Of a DNA stretch of 64,000 nt, positions 18,036 through 28,126 are shown piece after piece; the stretch's first letter is position 1; the number at the start of each line of letters is the position of its first letter. The stretch is taken from contig NZ_CDSE01000097.1 of NCBI RefSeq assembly GCF_001373415.1, positions 1 to 64,000 on the forward strand. The letters run 5' to 3'. This DNA is from Paenibacillus dakarensis (lineage in GTDB: Bacteria; Bacillota; Bacilli; Paenibacillales; Paenibacillaceae). Below the pieces are notes generated by a model. That model searched no databases and was not told the origin of the DNA. It was given only the letters and a program-made list of their open reading frames with translations. Both the position numbers and the translations under genes were made by a program.

Positions 18036-18113
18036 TACTTTTATTTACTTTTTTGTACTCATCAACCGAACCCGTTAGTCTTTAGCTCCACCCTTGTAAA
18101 TGACTTCTCTTAT

Positions 18114-21100
18114 TTATTCATCTTCCTTAAACACAGGAACGATGCGGATACCGAAAGTGAACGACTTCTCATCCAGCCGGTATTGCTGAAGCAGCTCCGG
18201 ACCACAGGAGTTCGAGCCGACGCCACTCATTTTGTAATCGACATGCACGATTGTCCTGCCGCTCTTCTGGAGCAAATGCGAATGAGTCTTCTCGGTCAGT
18301 TCTTCCGGCGTATAATGGCTCGCATTAAAGGAGAACGCTCCGCTCATCTTCTCAAACCGCAGTCCCATGCCCTGTTCATTCGATGCAACCATCCAATCCG
18401 TACCGTATCTCGATCCGTTCTCCTGAGGGAAGATATAGTTCTCGAACATGTCTTCTACCGTAGTCAGGTATATGCCTTTTCTCGAACTGCGGCGTTTATC
18501 GACGTAGCTCTCATGGGGACCATAGCCAGCGTATTCGATCTCTTCTGTAGTTTCTGCCATTTCAAGACGCAATCCAAAGCGTGGCAGGAACACAAGCTCT
18601 TCCCGAACATCAGCGGTTACGGACAGTTCTGCCGCACCGCTTCCATCGAAGCGCCATACCGCTGCACCCTTCAGAATCGGATACAGCTGATAACCACTTA
18701 ATGCGAAGCTTACTTTCACTTCAACAACGGACTCATTCAACTGTGACCAGTAAGTATCGTACACTTTCATGCCAGTACGGTCATAGCCACCCGCGAGCCA
18801 TTTGGCTTTCACATTTCGATCATTGTCCGTTGGCGCTCTCCAGATGGTAAAAGCAGCTGGTGCCGTCAGCATCTCGACGCCATGCTTGGATATACCCTTT
18901 ATTGTTCCTCTTCGCAGGTCGAAGATATGGCGGAAGCCTTCCCCTAGCAATACAAGCAATTCATCTTCTTCTTTGGCCTGAATAGCAGGCACTGCAGAAC
19001 GCAGAGTCTCAGCTTGTTGACCCTCATATTCGAACTGGGCAAACGATATTTCATACCCCGCTTCGGCCCATACGGTCTCTTCCTTCTGGCGAACGGAGAA
19101 TGTCAGGATACCTTCTCCTTCTGCAATTACTTCTTTAATTTGAATTGTACCGCTCTGCTGAGGCTGGATGGCAAGCTCTGTTACTTGGCCTTGCTTCACA
19201 ATGCGGCCCTCTTTGTTTTCCAGCTTCCAGTGCAGGGCAACGCCAGACAGATCTATGAAATCATACAGATTCGTTACTTTGAACAATCCTTGCTTCTGTT
19301 CTTCGGCTTCAATTACTACGGGTGCAATGACCTGCTTCAGCTCCAGCAGGCCGACATGCGGCTTCCGGTCCGGTGTTATCAACCCGTCAATACAGAAGTT
19401 GCCGTCGTTCGGCTTATCTCCAAAGTCACCGCCATAAGCATAGAACGGTGTTCCGTCAGCGGTATGTGTAAATGCCCCATGATCGTTCCATTCCCATACG
19501 CAGCCACCCATCAGATTCGGATAAGCGTAGAAGGCATCCCAATACTCCTTCAGATCTCCAGGACCGTTGCCCATCGCATGACTGTACTCACACAGGAACA
19601 GCGGTTTCGTGTTGGCCGGGTCAGCACCATATTGATGAATTTCTTCCACTGAAGCATACATTCTGCTGTTCACATCAAGCGATTCTATATTCGGATTTCC
19701 TTTGTACCCATGTGCTGCACCCTCATAATGGACAGGCCGCGATGGATCACGGCGCCGTGTCCACTTCTGCATGGCGATATGATTCTCTCCATAGCCGGAT
19801 TCATTGCCCATCGACCACATTACGATACAAGCATGGTTCTTGTCCCGTTCCACCATACGCACCGCACGGTCAACAAACGCTTCTCGCCATGCCGGGTTGG
19901 TCGACAGTCTGTGGAAAGCCTCCGGCTTCCAATGCTCCGCACTCGTTATGCCATGGCATTCCAAATCCGCTTCATCAATTACGTAAAAGCCGTATTCATC
20001 GCATAGATCAAGGAATCTTGAATCGTTTGGATAATGTGAAGTACGAATCGTATTGATGTTATGGCGCTTCATCAGATTGAGATCCTTGATCATATGATTA
20101 ACCGGAATCGTCTGTCCAAGCACCGGATGCGAATCATGTCGGTTCACACCCTTCAGCTTTACTGCTGCGCCATTAATGCGGAATACGCCATTCTCAATTT
20201 CAATGCGGCGGAATCCAACCTGGAAGGACAGCACCTCTTGTCCGCATTGAACAACCAATCTGTACAAATAAGGCTTCTCAGCATTCCACAGCAGCGGATT
20301 CGCAAGTTCAAGCTCAATCGTGTCTGAGCCATCAACGCTTCCTCCACCTGCAGCTACAACCTGTCCTTCAGCATTTTTCAGCTCCAGCTTGACCTGCATA
20401 GCCCCGCCTGCAGTCTCGATTGCCGCTTGAAGCACCGCTCTTGTGAAGTCTTTATTCAAATCCTGCTTCAGTTCAATATCACGGATCCGTTTCTCATCCC
20501 TGGCAAGCAGGTAGACATCACGGAAAATGCCGGTGTAGCGCCAGCAGTCCTGATCCTCGATATAAGTTCCGTCACACCATTTAAGCACGAGTACAGCAAG
20601 CTTGTTAGCTCCCGGCTTCACAAATGGCGACAGATCGAATTCCGCTGGAACACGGCTGCCTTGGCTATAACCGACAAATCGGCCGTTAGCCCACAAATAG
20701 AAGCAGGAATTCACGCCTTCGAACACAACATGCGTTGCTTTGCCATTCCAGGATTCAGGAATATGAAATTCACGCACATACGCACCGGCTGGATTCTCCT
20801 CAGGTACGAAAGGCGGATCACAAGGAATCGGGTAATTGACATTCGTATATTGCATTTGATCGTAGCCATTCGTTTGCCAGCAGGACGGAACAAGCAGGCG
20901 ATCCCAGCTGTCAACGTCAGCATCGGTTTCATAGAACGGTTCTTTCACATCATATACACTTGTAAAGTAGCGGAATGCCCAGCTTCCATTCAATGTCCGA
21001 TAAAACGGCGAACGTCCACGCTTGCCTGAAGCAGCCGCTTCAGCATCAGCGTACGGAATATAAGCCGTTCTCGCCGCTTCCCTGTTCAGATGCATAACCT

Positions 21101-21134
21101 CAAGATTTTCCCATATTTTCGGTATATGAATCAT
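18114..21134 (-). CDS. lacZ: GH2 beta-galactosidase
   Basis: 1006 residues, full LacZ length, cytoplasmic (no signal peptide). Domains in order are the sugar-binding jelly roll (FNGSW-like LNGSWAFRY, VPSCWQTNGYD), immunoglobulin-like domain, TIM barrel with acid/base Glu445 in GNESGYG and nucleophile Glu516 in LCEYSHAMGN, and C-terminal beta-gal small-chain domain. It cleaves terminal beta-galactosides. The ATG at 21134 is chosen over 21158 because GGGAGC lies 9 bases upstream of it and proteins of this family begin close to this point. It is divergent from an AraC regulator 127 bases away, which probably controls it, and sits beside a fucosidase/ABC importer operon. Confidence 0.95.
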   Translation of the reverse strand: MIHIPKIWENLEVMHLNREAARTAYIPYADAEAAASGKRGRSPFYRTLNGSWAFRYFTSVYDVKEPFYETDADVDSWDRLLVPSCWQTNGYDQMQYTNVNYPIPCDPPFVPEENPAGAYVREFHIPESWNGKATHVVFEGVNSCFYLWANGRFVGYSQGSRVPAEFDLSPFVKPGANKLAVLVLKWCDGTYIEDQDCWRYTGIFRDVYLLARDEKRIRDIELKQDLNKDFTRAVLQAAIETAGGAMQVKLELKNAEGQVVAAGGGSVDGSDTIELELANPLLWNAEKPYLYRLVVQCGQEVLSFQVGFRRIEIENGVFRINGAAVKLKGVNRHDSHPVLGQTIPVNHMIKDLNLMKRHNINTIRTSHYPNDSRFLDLCDEYGFYVIDEADLECHGITSAEHWKPEAFHRLSTNPAWREAFVDRAVRMVERDKNHACIVMWSMGNESGYGENHIAMQKWTRRRDPSRPVHYEGAAHGYKGNPNIESLDVNSRMYASVEEIHQYGADPANTKPLFLCEYSHAMGNGPGDLKEYWDAFYAYPNLMGGCVWEWNDHGAFTHTADGTPFYAYGGDFGDKPNDGNFCIDGLITPDRKPHVGLLELKQVIAPVVIEAEEQKQGLFKVTNLYDFIDLSGVALHWKLENKEGRIVKQGQVTELAIQPQQSGTIQIKEVIAEGEGILTFSVRQKEETVWAEAGYEISFAQFEYEGQQAETLRSAVPAIQAKEEDELLVLLGEGFRHIFDLRRGTIKGISKHGVEMLTAPAAFTIWRAPTDNDRNVKAKWLAGGYDRTGMKVYDTYWSQLNESVVEVKVSFALSGYQLYPILKGAAVWRFDGSGAAELSVTADVREELVFLPRFGLRLEMAETTEEIEYAGYGPHESYVDKRRSSRKGIYLTTVEDMFENYIFPQENGSRYGTDWMVASNEQGMGLRFEKMSGAFSFNASHYTPEELTEKTHSHLLQKSGRTIVHVDYKMSGVGSNSCGPELLQQYRLDEKSFTFGIRIVPVFKEDE

Positions 21135-21261
21135 TATTCTCAGCTCCCTTTTTTCCACTGTTACTATCCTCTAGTATAAATTCTGATATACTGGTCGTAA
21201 TAGAAACCAAAAGCGACATTTAATAGTACAAAAGGGACATCCAAGAGAACGGGAGACGATC
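21135..21261. promoter_or_regulatory. Divergent lacZ/AraC promoter region
   Basis: The 127 bases between the divergent starts contain AT-rich boxes such as CTAGTATAAATTCTGATATA, compatible with promoter elements on both strands. The layout implies that the AraC protein binds here. No clear operator repeat or cre site was recognised. Confidence 0.5.
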
Positions 21262-22110
21262 ATGAAAATACTTACACTTCGAATAAATGCACTGTCCGAG
21301 CATGTGGAGCAGCGGCTCCCGTTCTCTGTCTATACCGTAGGAACTGAGGAGCAGCAGCCGATGACGCGCTTGAGAGGATATTCCGCCTACCAGTTCATCG
21401 TCACCTTCTCCGGTAGAGGAAAATTCCGACTGCTCGGACAGTCTAAATGGGACATGGTCAGTACGAACCAAATCCTGTTTATTCCGGCGGATATTCCACA
21501 TGAATATATTTCTGAAGGTTACGAGCCTTGGAACGTCGGCTTTGTCAGCTTTTCCGCTGAAGCCAATTCTCTCGAAGTCTGGAGACTTGGTGATGTGCCT
21601 AAGATTTTTGCAGTTCAGCAGACCCATCGTCTGTTTGAGCTCATTGAACAAATATGGAATAAATCCGGTGCAGAGCATGATTATTGGACATCATCGGAGC
21701 TTTTCCTAACTTTCTTATCCGAGATCGCCAAACAGCGCTATAACAGCTCAGCGGATCGTCTATTCTCTGGCTCAAACGCTGTCGCCCATGCAGCTGCCAG
21801 ATTCCTGAGAGATCATGTCAATCGTCCTGCTACCACCATTACTGAACTAGCGGGGCAATTGGGGTACTCCCGAAAACAACTGACTCGCCTGTTCATAAAC
21901 ACCTATCATACGACTCCTCTACAATATTTAAAACAGCAGCGGCTTATTGGAGCAGCAAGACTGTTGAAAGCCCATCCCGAGAGAACAGCAGCAGAGATCG
22001 CGAGACAAGTCGGAATGGAGCCCGTGTATTTCTCCCGTGCCTTCCGTATGAAATTCGGGGTTACCCCGATGGAGTTTAAGAATATTTCAAATGAAATTGA
22101 TTTGGAATAA
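21262..22110 (+). CDS. AraC-family transcriptional regulator (cupin sensor plus HTH)
   Basis: 282 residues. The N-terminal half is a cupin-type ligand-binding domain (FSGRGKFRL, then FIPADIPHEY). The C-terminal half is the double helix-turn-helix of AraC proteins (TITELAGQLGYSRKQLTRLF and AAEIARQVGMEPVYFSRAFR with the terminal FGVTPMEFK). It is divergent from lacZ and probably activates it in response to a sugar. GGGAGACGATC precedes the ATG. Confidence 0.9.
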   Translation: MKILTLRINALSEHVEQRLPFSVYTVGTEEQQPMTRLRGYSAYQFIVTFSGRGKFRLLGQSKWDMVSTNQILFIPADIPHEYISEGYEPWNVGFVSFSAEANSLEVWRLGDVPKIFAVQQTHRLFELIEQIWNKSGAEHDYWTSSELFLTFLSEIAKQRYNSSADRLFSGSNAVAHAAARFLRDHVNRPATTITELAGQLGYSRKQLTRLFINTYHTTPLQYLKQQRLIGAARLLKAHPERTAAEIARQVGMEPVYFSRAFRMKFGVTPMEFKNISNEIDLE

Positions 22111-22159
22111 TGGATCATACTTGCTGCTGCCCTGACCAGTTTATGAATGGAATAACAAA

Positions 22160-22194
22160 AAAACGCGGGCTGACCAAAGTCAGCATCCGCGCTT
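22160..22194 (-). terminator. Terminator of the fucosidase/importer operon
   Basis: On the minus strand, GCGCGG and GCTGAC pair with GTCAGC and CCGCG around a TTTG loop, followed by seven T. It lies 35 bases after the isomerase stop and converges on the AraC gene. Confidence 0.88.
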
Positions 22195-22228
22195 CACTAT
22201 GCTTATTACCTATAGATTATGGCTGTGA

Positions 22229-23101
22229 TTATACTTCATCCCAGATGCGCCGCAGGTTTTCCAGTCCAAGACGCGTCCCCTCCCGGCACTCTTCCATTCC
22301 TTCAAACTCCAGCGTGATATACCCGTCATATCCGGATTCCTTAATCATTCTCAGCACCCGACGAACGTCAATATCTCCCTGCCCAAAAATGGACCCGCGC
22401 AGGTAGTTACCATGGGAGGTACGGAACCATTCGCCGCCACCCGGATTCTGATCGAATGGGCGATAATAAAAGTCCTTTACATGAATCAGGGAAGCATACG
22501 GCAAATTACGCTTCACGCCTACCAGCGGCTGCTCGTCAACACACAGGAAATTCCCGATATCCAAAGTTGTTTTGAAATTCGGACGGTCTACAGCCTGCAG
22601 AACACGCTGTACCCGGTCACTAGCCTGAACGCTGACTCCGTGATTCTCAATCGTTGTCGTGATGCCATATTGGGCAGCATAATCAGCAATGATCCGACAG
22701 CCCTCCACGATCTGCTCGAGGTTCGTTTCCAGGTAGTCGATACCCATCTTCTCCGGCGGAAGGGTAAAGGCCGTCACATCATGGCGTATATGCTTAATAC
22801 CAAGACGGTTAGCCGTATCTACATGGCGCTTAACACGATCCATCTCTGCCTCAAAGGCTTCAGGACTTTCCTGTACAAAGTTAGCGGGCATGGAATAGTT
22901 GGACAAACTAATTCCCGCTTTCGCTGCATGCTCGCGAACTGCATCAGCAAGCTCCGGCTGGTCTTCCAGCGTAAAACCGTAAGGCACAATCTCCATATGC
23001 TCTCCGCCATGCTCAGCGATCCAATCGATCACATCAAGCACTGTCATTTCTCCAGCCTTGAGTGCGTTCAATAGGCAGTAAGTGCTGATTCCTGCTCTCA
23101 T
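22229..23101 (-). CDS. Sugar phosphate isomerase/epimerase-like TIM barrel
   Basis: 290 residues of the xylose isomerase-like/AP endonuclease 2 superfamily. Metal-ligand positions are seen in TIENHG, TLDIGNFL (Asp), SLIHVKDF (His) and YITLEFEG (Glu). The start overlaps the fucosidase stop by four bases (ATGA), so it is co-translated and likely handles a product of that pathway, for example epimerising or isomerising a deoxy sugar. The precise substrate is unknown. It is the last gene of the operon before a strong terminator. Confidence 0.85.
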   Translation of the reverse strand: MRAGISTYCLLNALKAGEMTVLDVIDWIAEHGGEHMEIVPYGFTLEDQPELADAVREHAAKAGISLSNYSMPANFVQESPEAFEAEMDRVKRHVDTANRLGIKHIRHDVTAFTLPPEKMGIDYLETNLEQIVEGCRIIADYAAQYGITTTIENHGVSVQASDRVQRVLQAVDRPNFKTTLDIGNFLCVDEQPLVGVKRNLPYASLIHVKDFYYRPFDQNPGGGEWFRTSHGNYLRGSIFGQGDIDVRRVLRMIKESGYDGYITLEFEGMEECREGTRLGLENLRRIWDEV

Positions 23102-24411
23102 GCCTTTTCACCTCCTAGTTCACCCGTTTCACTGCTGTACAGCTCCAGTTCAATGACCGTATCCAGCTCATCCGGAAGGTCCCCCCCTGCCAGATGGATG
23201 AAGGCACCGCTGCCCGTATCCGAATACTGCTCCGCCATCCACGGCGTTTCTACCTTCAGCTCGCTTCCGTCAGCCAGGAGCCGGGCCCTCTTAATTCTGC
23301 CCTTCAGTCCTTGGAAATAGATCGGTCCAATTCCGCGGTCGAACACATGAGCGTACAACTTATTCCCCTTCTGGGTGTAGCGTCCCCATTCCGGTTTATC
23401 AAGCTCTGCAATACCGCAGCCATAGATGCTTTCTCCGTTGCGCCTCAGCCATTCACCAACTGCAGATAAAATATACAGCGATTCCTTAGGTATATCCCCT
23501 CTTGCATCCGGTCCCACATTGAGCAGCAGGTTTCCGTTCTTGCTTACACATTCAACAAGGGCTCTTACTACCTGGCGCGGTGATTTATAGGCTGAGTCGG
23601 CTGCATGATATCCCCAGTTGCCGTTCAGGGTAATGCATGCCTCCCACGGAACCGGCTCTCCCAGCTCGTTGACAATGCCGCGTGGCGGAATAATCTGCTC
23701 GGGAGAGTAAAAGTCACCAGCGTACACTTCTGGCTCTGCTGCCATTATGTTTCCGCCAAGCCGGTTATCAATAACGATATCGGGCTGCAAGGAACGGATC
23801 ATCTCGATCAGTTCCGTTGCGCGCCATACCTCACCCGTCATATCATCGTAGGAGAAGTCGAACCACATAATGTCGATCTTCCCGTAATTCGTCAGCAGCT
23901 CCTTCACTTGGCCATGCATGTAATCAAGATATCTGTTAAAATCCTTCCCGGTTGTATCCTTGAAAGACTCCGCGCCTCTCATCGGATGAATCCGGTCGTT
24001 ATACGCCGGATAATCAGCATGGTACCAATCGATCAGGGAGTAATAAAAACCGATGGCGATTCCTTCTTCCCGAAAAGCGTCCACGAATTCCCGGATCAAA
24101 TCCCTGTCTGCCGGTGTATTGACAGCTTTATAATCCGTCAGCTTGCTGTCAAAGAGACAAAAGCCGTCATGATGTTTAGTTGTAATGACCACATATTTCT
24201 GCCCTGCCGCTTTTGCAGCCTTCGCCCAGCTTCGAGGATCGTACAGAGAAGGATTGAATTCTTCAAAATACGTCTGATATTGCTCGTTGGAAATTCTCTC
24301 CTGGCTGCGTACCCATTCCCCTCTTGCCGGTATCGCGTACAATCCCCAGTGAATAAACAGGCCGAAACGGTCCTCCATAAGTGTGGCGGTTCGTTCAAAT
24401 CTCGGATTCAT
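23098..24411 (-). CDS. GH29 alpha-L-fucosidase
   Basis: 437 residues, without a signal peptide, so intracellular. N-terminal RFGLFIHWGLYAIPARGEW and KHHDGFCLFDSK are hallmark GH29 segments, and the catalytic nucleophile is the Asp in IMWFDFSYDD. The family cleaves terminal alpha-L-fucose. The ATG at 24411 is preferred to the frame opening at 24489, because GGAGGG lies about 10 bases upstream and the extra residues would overlap the upstream gene end. Together with the importer and the nearby GH2 enzyme it suggests uptake and intracellular breakdown of fucosylated galactosides. Confidence 0.92.
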   Translation of the reverse strand: MNPRFERTATLMEDRFGLFIHWGLYAIPARGEWVRSQERISNEQYQTYFEEFNPSLYDPRSWAKAAKAAGQKYVVITTKHHDGFCLFDSKLTDYKAVNTPADRDLIREFVDAFREEGIAIGFYYSLIDWYHADYPAYNDRIHPMRGAESFKDTTGKDFNRYLDYMHGQVKELLTNYGKIDIMWFDFSYDDMTGEVWRATELIEMIRSLQPDIVIDNRLGGNIMAAEPEVYAGDFYSPEQIIPPRGIVNELGEPVPWEACITLNGNWGYHAADSAYKSPRQVVRALVECVSKNGNLLLNVGPDARGDIPKESLYILSAVGEWLRRNGESIYGCGIAELDKPEWGRYTQKGNKLYAHVFDRGIGPIYFQGLKGRIKRARLLADGSELKVETPWMAEQYSDTGSGAFIHLAGGDLPDELDTVIELELYSSETGELGGEKA

Positions 24412-24430
24412 GTTGAAGCTCCCTCCATCG

Positions 24431-26107
24431 TCAGCTGTTATTTGTATTATCGTCATAAGCCTTCTGGTAAATTTCCAAATAGCGCGCAAGATTCATGGCT
24501 TCCAGCTGCTGGACATAACCGTCCCATTCACTGTCCAAATCGGCATCCCCGATGACGAACCGGGCGATCATTTCATCGACATAATCGTTTACCGTCTTGG
24601 CAAGATCCGCGACCTCCGATGCCTGCTCGTTAGTCAAAAATAGAGGTGGAACCGTGGAAACATCCTTTGGCGCATAAGGCTCATATTTATTCTTCGTTTC
24701 GTTGTACAGAATAACCTCTAAATCATCGTCTCCCTTGGCAACGGCGCTCAATCGGAACTCATTCGATCTCATGGCCGGTCCGGTCTGAGCCCAGTTCACA
24801 TTCTGAACGGTACCGAAGGATTTCAACTCCGACCATACCGCAGGCTCTCCGTTAATTCCTTTCTCTCCATCCTTCGCATCGCGCCACTCCTGATCCGGAC
24901 GTCCATAGACGCTGCGAAGCGTATGTTCCTTCTCATATAAACCGTCAGCCCAGCGTAAAGCGAGCTCCGGATTTTTTGCTTTTTTAGTAATGACAAATGC
25001 GCCAGGTGTAAAGGAGGTGGTATCATTCGCTGCATACTGAACGCCGCCCGGCCCTTTCAGCGGAGGAACCGCCTTGTACTCACTCCATCGGCCGCTCTCA
25101 CCTAAAAGCTGGGTAAACACGCCCTGATGGCCGCCTGTTGAAGCGCCCAGAATAACCGTATCCGGATTTTCTCCGAGCTGAATCAGCTGGTTCTCGTCCT
25201 GGGTAAAGGATTCCGGTGCGATCAGACCGTCTTCGTACAGTTTGTTCAAATAGCGAAGCCCTTCCCTCCATTCCGGTTTGTTGTAGGCTACATCGATCTT
25301 GCCGTCCTTGACAAACATATGCTTATAACTTGATCCGTAAATCGGATTATAAATAAAGGAGTTCATGAGAAACCCGTCTATCGAGGATCTCCACGATTTT
25401 TGGGTGATGGACAGCGGAATTTCATCTGCCTTTCCGTTTCCGTTCGGATCCTGCTCCTTGAAGGCCTTCAGCACATTATAAAGATCGTCCGTTGTCTTGG
25501 GCATTTCAAGATTCAGCTTGGTTAACCACGGCTCGTATATCCACATTTTTTGGCTCATGGAGCAGTGATAGCAATCATTGATTTCCGGAAGTGCGTATAT
25601 ATTGCCATCCAGAGCGGTGATCGATGACTTGATATCCGGGTTTTCTTCGAACAGCTTTTTAGTCTGAGTTCCCTGCTTCTCAATCAGATCATTAAGCGGA
25701 ATAAAAGCACCTTGCGATCCGTAAATCATCTGCTGTGAGGGTGAAATATTGAGTCCAAAGATAACATCCGGGTAATCCTCACTCGCAAGCACGAGATTCA
25801 GCTTCTCCTGCATGCTCTGTTCCGGAACAACCTCCCATTCAATATGAACGTTTGTTTTTTCTTCGTACCATTTCGTAAATTCATTCGTGGTAAAATTTTC
25901 GACCAGCGGGTTGCCTCTGACCATCACTTTAAGCGTCTGCTTCTCGTTAACAAGAGGATAGGTTCCGGGTTCCGTTAGTGCCACGCTTTCGACATTGCTG
26001 TTCTTATCCGGATCTGCCTTGGCCTTTTCCGTTCCTCCTGAGCATCCGGCAAGCATCATACTGAGCGCTATCCATGCGCTGAATGCAGTCTTTACTGTCT
26101 TCTTCAT
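24431..26107 (-). CDS. ABC transporter sugar-binding lipoprotein (LplA-like)
   Basis: 558 residues. The N-terminus is a lipoprotein signal ending in LAGC (Cys22), and the mature protein is the long type of family 1 extracellular solute-binding protein common in paenibacilli (typically 500-560 residues). It captures an oligosaccharide outside the cell and delivers it to the permeases encoded just upstream. GGGAGGG precedes the ATG. The fucosidase gene follows after 19 bases. No ATPase gene is in this cluster; such importers usually share an MsmX-type ATPase. Confidence 0.92.
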   Translation of the reverse strand: MKKTVKTAFSAWIALSMMLAGCSGGTEKAKADPDKNSNVESVALTEPGTYPLVNEKQTLKVMVRGNPLVENFTTNEFTKWYEEKTNVHIEWEVVPEQSMQEKLNLVLASEDYPDVIFGLNISPSQQMIYGSQGAFIPLNDLIEKQGTQTKKLFEENPDIKSSITALDGNIYALPEINDCYHCSMSQKMWIYEPWLTKLNLEMPKTTDDLYNVLKAFKEQDPNGNGKADEIPLSITQKSWRSSIDGFLMNSFIYNPIYGSSYKHMFVKDGKIDVAYNKPEWREGLRYLNKLYEDGLIAPESFTQDENQLIQLGENPDTVILGASTGGHQGVFTQLLGESGRWSEYKAVPPLKGPGGVQYAANDTTSFTPGAFVITKKAKNPELALRWADGLYEKEHTLRSVYGRPDQEWRDAKDGEKGINGEPAVWSELKSFGTVQNVNWAQTGPAMRSNEFRLSAVAKGDDDLEVILYNETKNKYEPYAPKDVSTVPPLFLTNEQASEVADLAKTVNDYVDEMIARFVIGDADLDSEWDGYVQQLEAMNLARYLEIYQKAYDDNTNNS

Positions 26108-26138
26108 AGTGACCCTCCCATATTTTTTAAAATTAAGC

Positions 26139-27035
26139 CTAGCCTTTGATGGAACCGATCATGACACCTTTTACGAAAAACTTTTGAAGAAACGGATATA
26201 CCACCAGCAAGGGAACCGAGGTGACAACAATCAAGGAATATTTCAATAATTCCCTCAAGCCCTGTCTTGCCGCAGCCGTCTTGGCGTCACCGAGCATCTC
26301 GATATTGACCTCATTCTGGACAAGGATATCGCGCAGCACAAGCTGCAGCGGATACAGATCCGACCGCTTCAAATAAATCATGGCATTGAAATACTGATTC
26401 CAATGTCCGACCGCGTAGAAAAGCGCAATTACAGCCAGAATCGGCCCTGATAAAGGCAGCACGATACTTCGAAGAAACCGGAAATCCGAGCATCCGTCCA
26501 GCTGTGACGCCTCCAGAAGCTCGTCGGGTATGGTGGTCTGGAAGTAGGTCCGCATGATGATCACATTCCATACAGACAACGCTGCAGGAATCAGCATGGA
26601 CCAGACCGTATCAATCATTCCCAGATTCTTCACGATCAGGTACGTCGGAATCAATCCTCCGTTAAACAGCATGGTGAACACAAACAGCAGCATGAAGAAG
26701 TTTCTACCCCGAAAATCCTTGCGCGAGAGCGGATAGGCAGCCATCACACTTAATATCAGATTTATGGCCGTACCGGCCAGGGTGTAGAAAATCGTATTCA
26801 TGAATCCCTTGACCACCATCTTGTTCTTGAACACCGCCTGGTAGCCTTCAAGCGTCGGCTCAACGGGCCAGAGCCATACTTTTCCCGAGAGCACCGCACT
26901 GCTCGAGCTGAATGAAGCGCTTACAACATAAATGAGCGGATAGAGCACAATAATGAGAACAATGGTTAGCATGACATAATTAAATACAGTAAACAGTCGG
27001 TCGGAGCCGGATTCCTTATAAGTCTTTGATGTCAT
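26139..27035 (-). CDS. Sugar ABC transporter permease (LplC/YtcP-like)
   Basis: 298 residues with six membrane segments. The binding-protein-dependent permease signature EAA-x3-G-x9-IxLP is present as ELLEASQLDGCSDFRFLRSIVLPL (about residues 176-199). The C-terminus ends in KGVMIGSIKG, typical of LplC-like permeases. AGGAGGAGG precedes the ATG. It forms the second half of the membrane channel with the product of 27049-27957. Confidence 0.93.
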   Translation of the reverse strand: MTSKTYKESGSDRLFTVFNYVMLTIVLIIVLYPLIYVVSASFSSSSAVLSGKVWLWPVEPTLEGYQAVFKNKMVVKGFMNTIFYTLAGTAINLILSVMAAYPLSRKDFRGRNFFMLLFVFTMLFNGGLIPTYLIVKNLGMIDTVWSMLIPAALSVWNVIIMRTYFQTTIPDELLEASQLDGCSDFRFLRSIVLPLSGPILAVIALFYAVGHWNQYFNAMIYLKRSDLYPLQLVLRDILVQNEVNIEMLGDAKTAAARQGLRELLKYSLIVVTSVPLLVVYPFLQKFFVKGVMIGSIKG

Positions 27036-27048
27036 ATAGAGCCTCCTC

Positions 27049-27957
27049 CTACCATAAGCTTTCCTGCTTTAGACGCTTGGCCGTCTGATTGACGATGAGC
27101 AGAAGCACAAAGCCGATCACTGCTTTAAACAGGCCGATTGCCGTTGCGTACGAGAAATTCATCGCCTGGGACACCAATCCGACTTTATATACATAAGTGT
27201 CAATGACTTCTGACGAACGCAAATTCAGCGAATTTTGCATAAGCAGTATTTTTTCAAATCCGGTTTCGAGCATCGATCCCGTGTTCAGGATCAGCAGGAT
27301 AACTGCAATCGGCATAATGCCGGGTAAATCGATGTGGCGCATCCGCTGTACCTTGGTAGCCCCGTCAATAACAGCCGCTTCATGCAGCGCCGGATCGATT
27401 CCTGCAAGCGTTGCCAGAAAGATGATGCAGGAAAAGCCGACGTTCTGCCATATATGGGACCAGACATAAATCGACTGGAACCACGATGCCTCCGCCATGA
27501 AATGGAACGGTCCAAGCCCGAACCAGCCGAGAAGCGTGTTGATCAATCCGGTACGTGGATCCAAAAATTGCAGAAGGAGACCGACCAGAACGACAAGTGA
27601 TATGAAATAGGGTGCGTACGTCACCATCTGAACCATATTTTTGAATCTCTTGTTTCTGACGTAATTCAAGCCCAGCGCCAGCATGATCGGAAACGGAAAG
27701 CTCGCAACCAGCGTATAGAAGCTGATCGAAAGCGTATTCCGCAGCAGCCTCCAGAATTCATGCGATTTAAAAAAACGTTCAAAATGTGCCAGTCCCGCCC
27801 ACTCGCTTCCGCCGATGCCTTTGGTAACATTAAAATCTTTAAATGCAATCTGAGCCCCGTACATCGGCATGTATTTAAAGATAATAATGTACAGCAGCGG
27901 CAGAGAGAAGAGCGCGTAAAGCTGCCATCCAGCGCGAATATTTTTCCATCCCTTCAT
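27049..27957 (-). CDS. Sugar ABC transporter permease (LplB/YteP-like)
   Basis: 302 residues, six membrane segments. The EAA loop is PALHEAAVIDGATKVQRMRH followed by IDLPG. The N-terminal FKYMPMYGAQIAFKDF is the standard LplB segment. The frame opens at 28086, but a GGGGTGATAGG site sits just upstream of the ATG at 27957 and the usual MKGWKNIRAGW start fits there. It pairs with the next permease 13 bases downstream. Confidence 0.93.
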   Translation of the reverse strand: MKGWKNIRAGWQLYALFSLPLLYIIIFKYMPMYGAQIAFKDFNVTKGIGGSEWAGLAHFERFFKSHEFWRLLRNTLSISFYTLVASFPFPIMLALGLNYVRNKRFKNMVQMVTYAPYFISLVVLVGLLLQFLDPRTGLINTLLGWFGLGPFHFMAEASWFQSIYVWSHIWQNVGFSCIIFLATLAGIDPALHEAAVIDGATKVQRMRHIDLPGIMPIAVILLILNTGSMLETGFEKILLMQNSLNLRSSEVIDTYVYKVGLVSQAMNFSYATAIGLFKAVIGFVLLLIVNQTAKRLKQESLW

Positions 27958-28126
27958 CCTATCACCCCAATCGTTCATTATGTACTGGTGCAACCGACCG
28001 GTTCGGTGATTTGAATTATAGATGAGACCGAAAAGCCGTGTAAATCTTCCGATCTTGGATGTTATTCCGTTCTTTAGAAAGGCCATTATTCAGCATTCAA
28101 GCATTTAACAATTATTTAGAATCCGT

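Noticed and set aside
17937..18701. 254-codon plus-strand frame over the lacZ 3' end
   Set aside because: It runs through a perfect terminator and then antisense to lacZ; no binding site.
23605..24555. 316-codon plus-strand frame opposite the fucosidase gene
   Set aside because: Antisense shadow; the GH29 motifs on the minus strand are clear and this frame has none.
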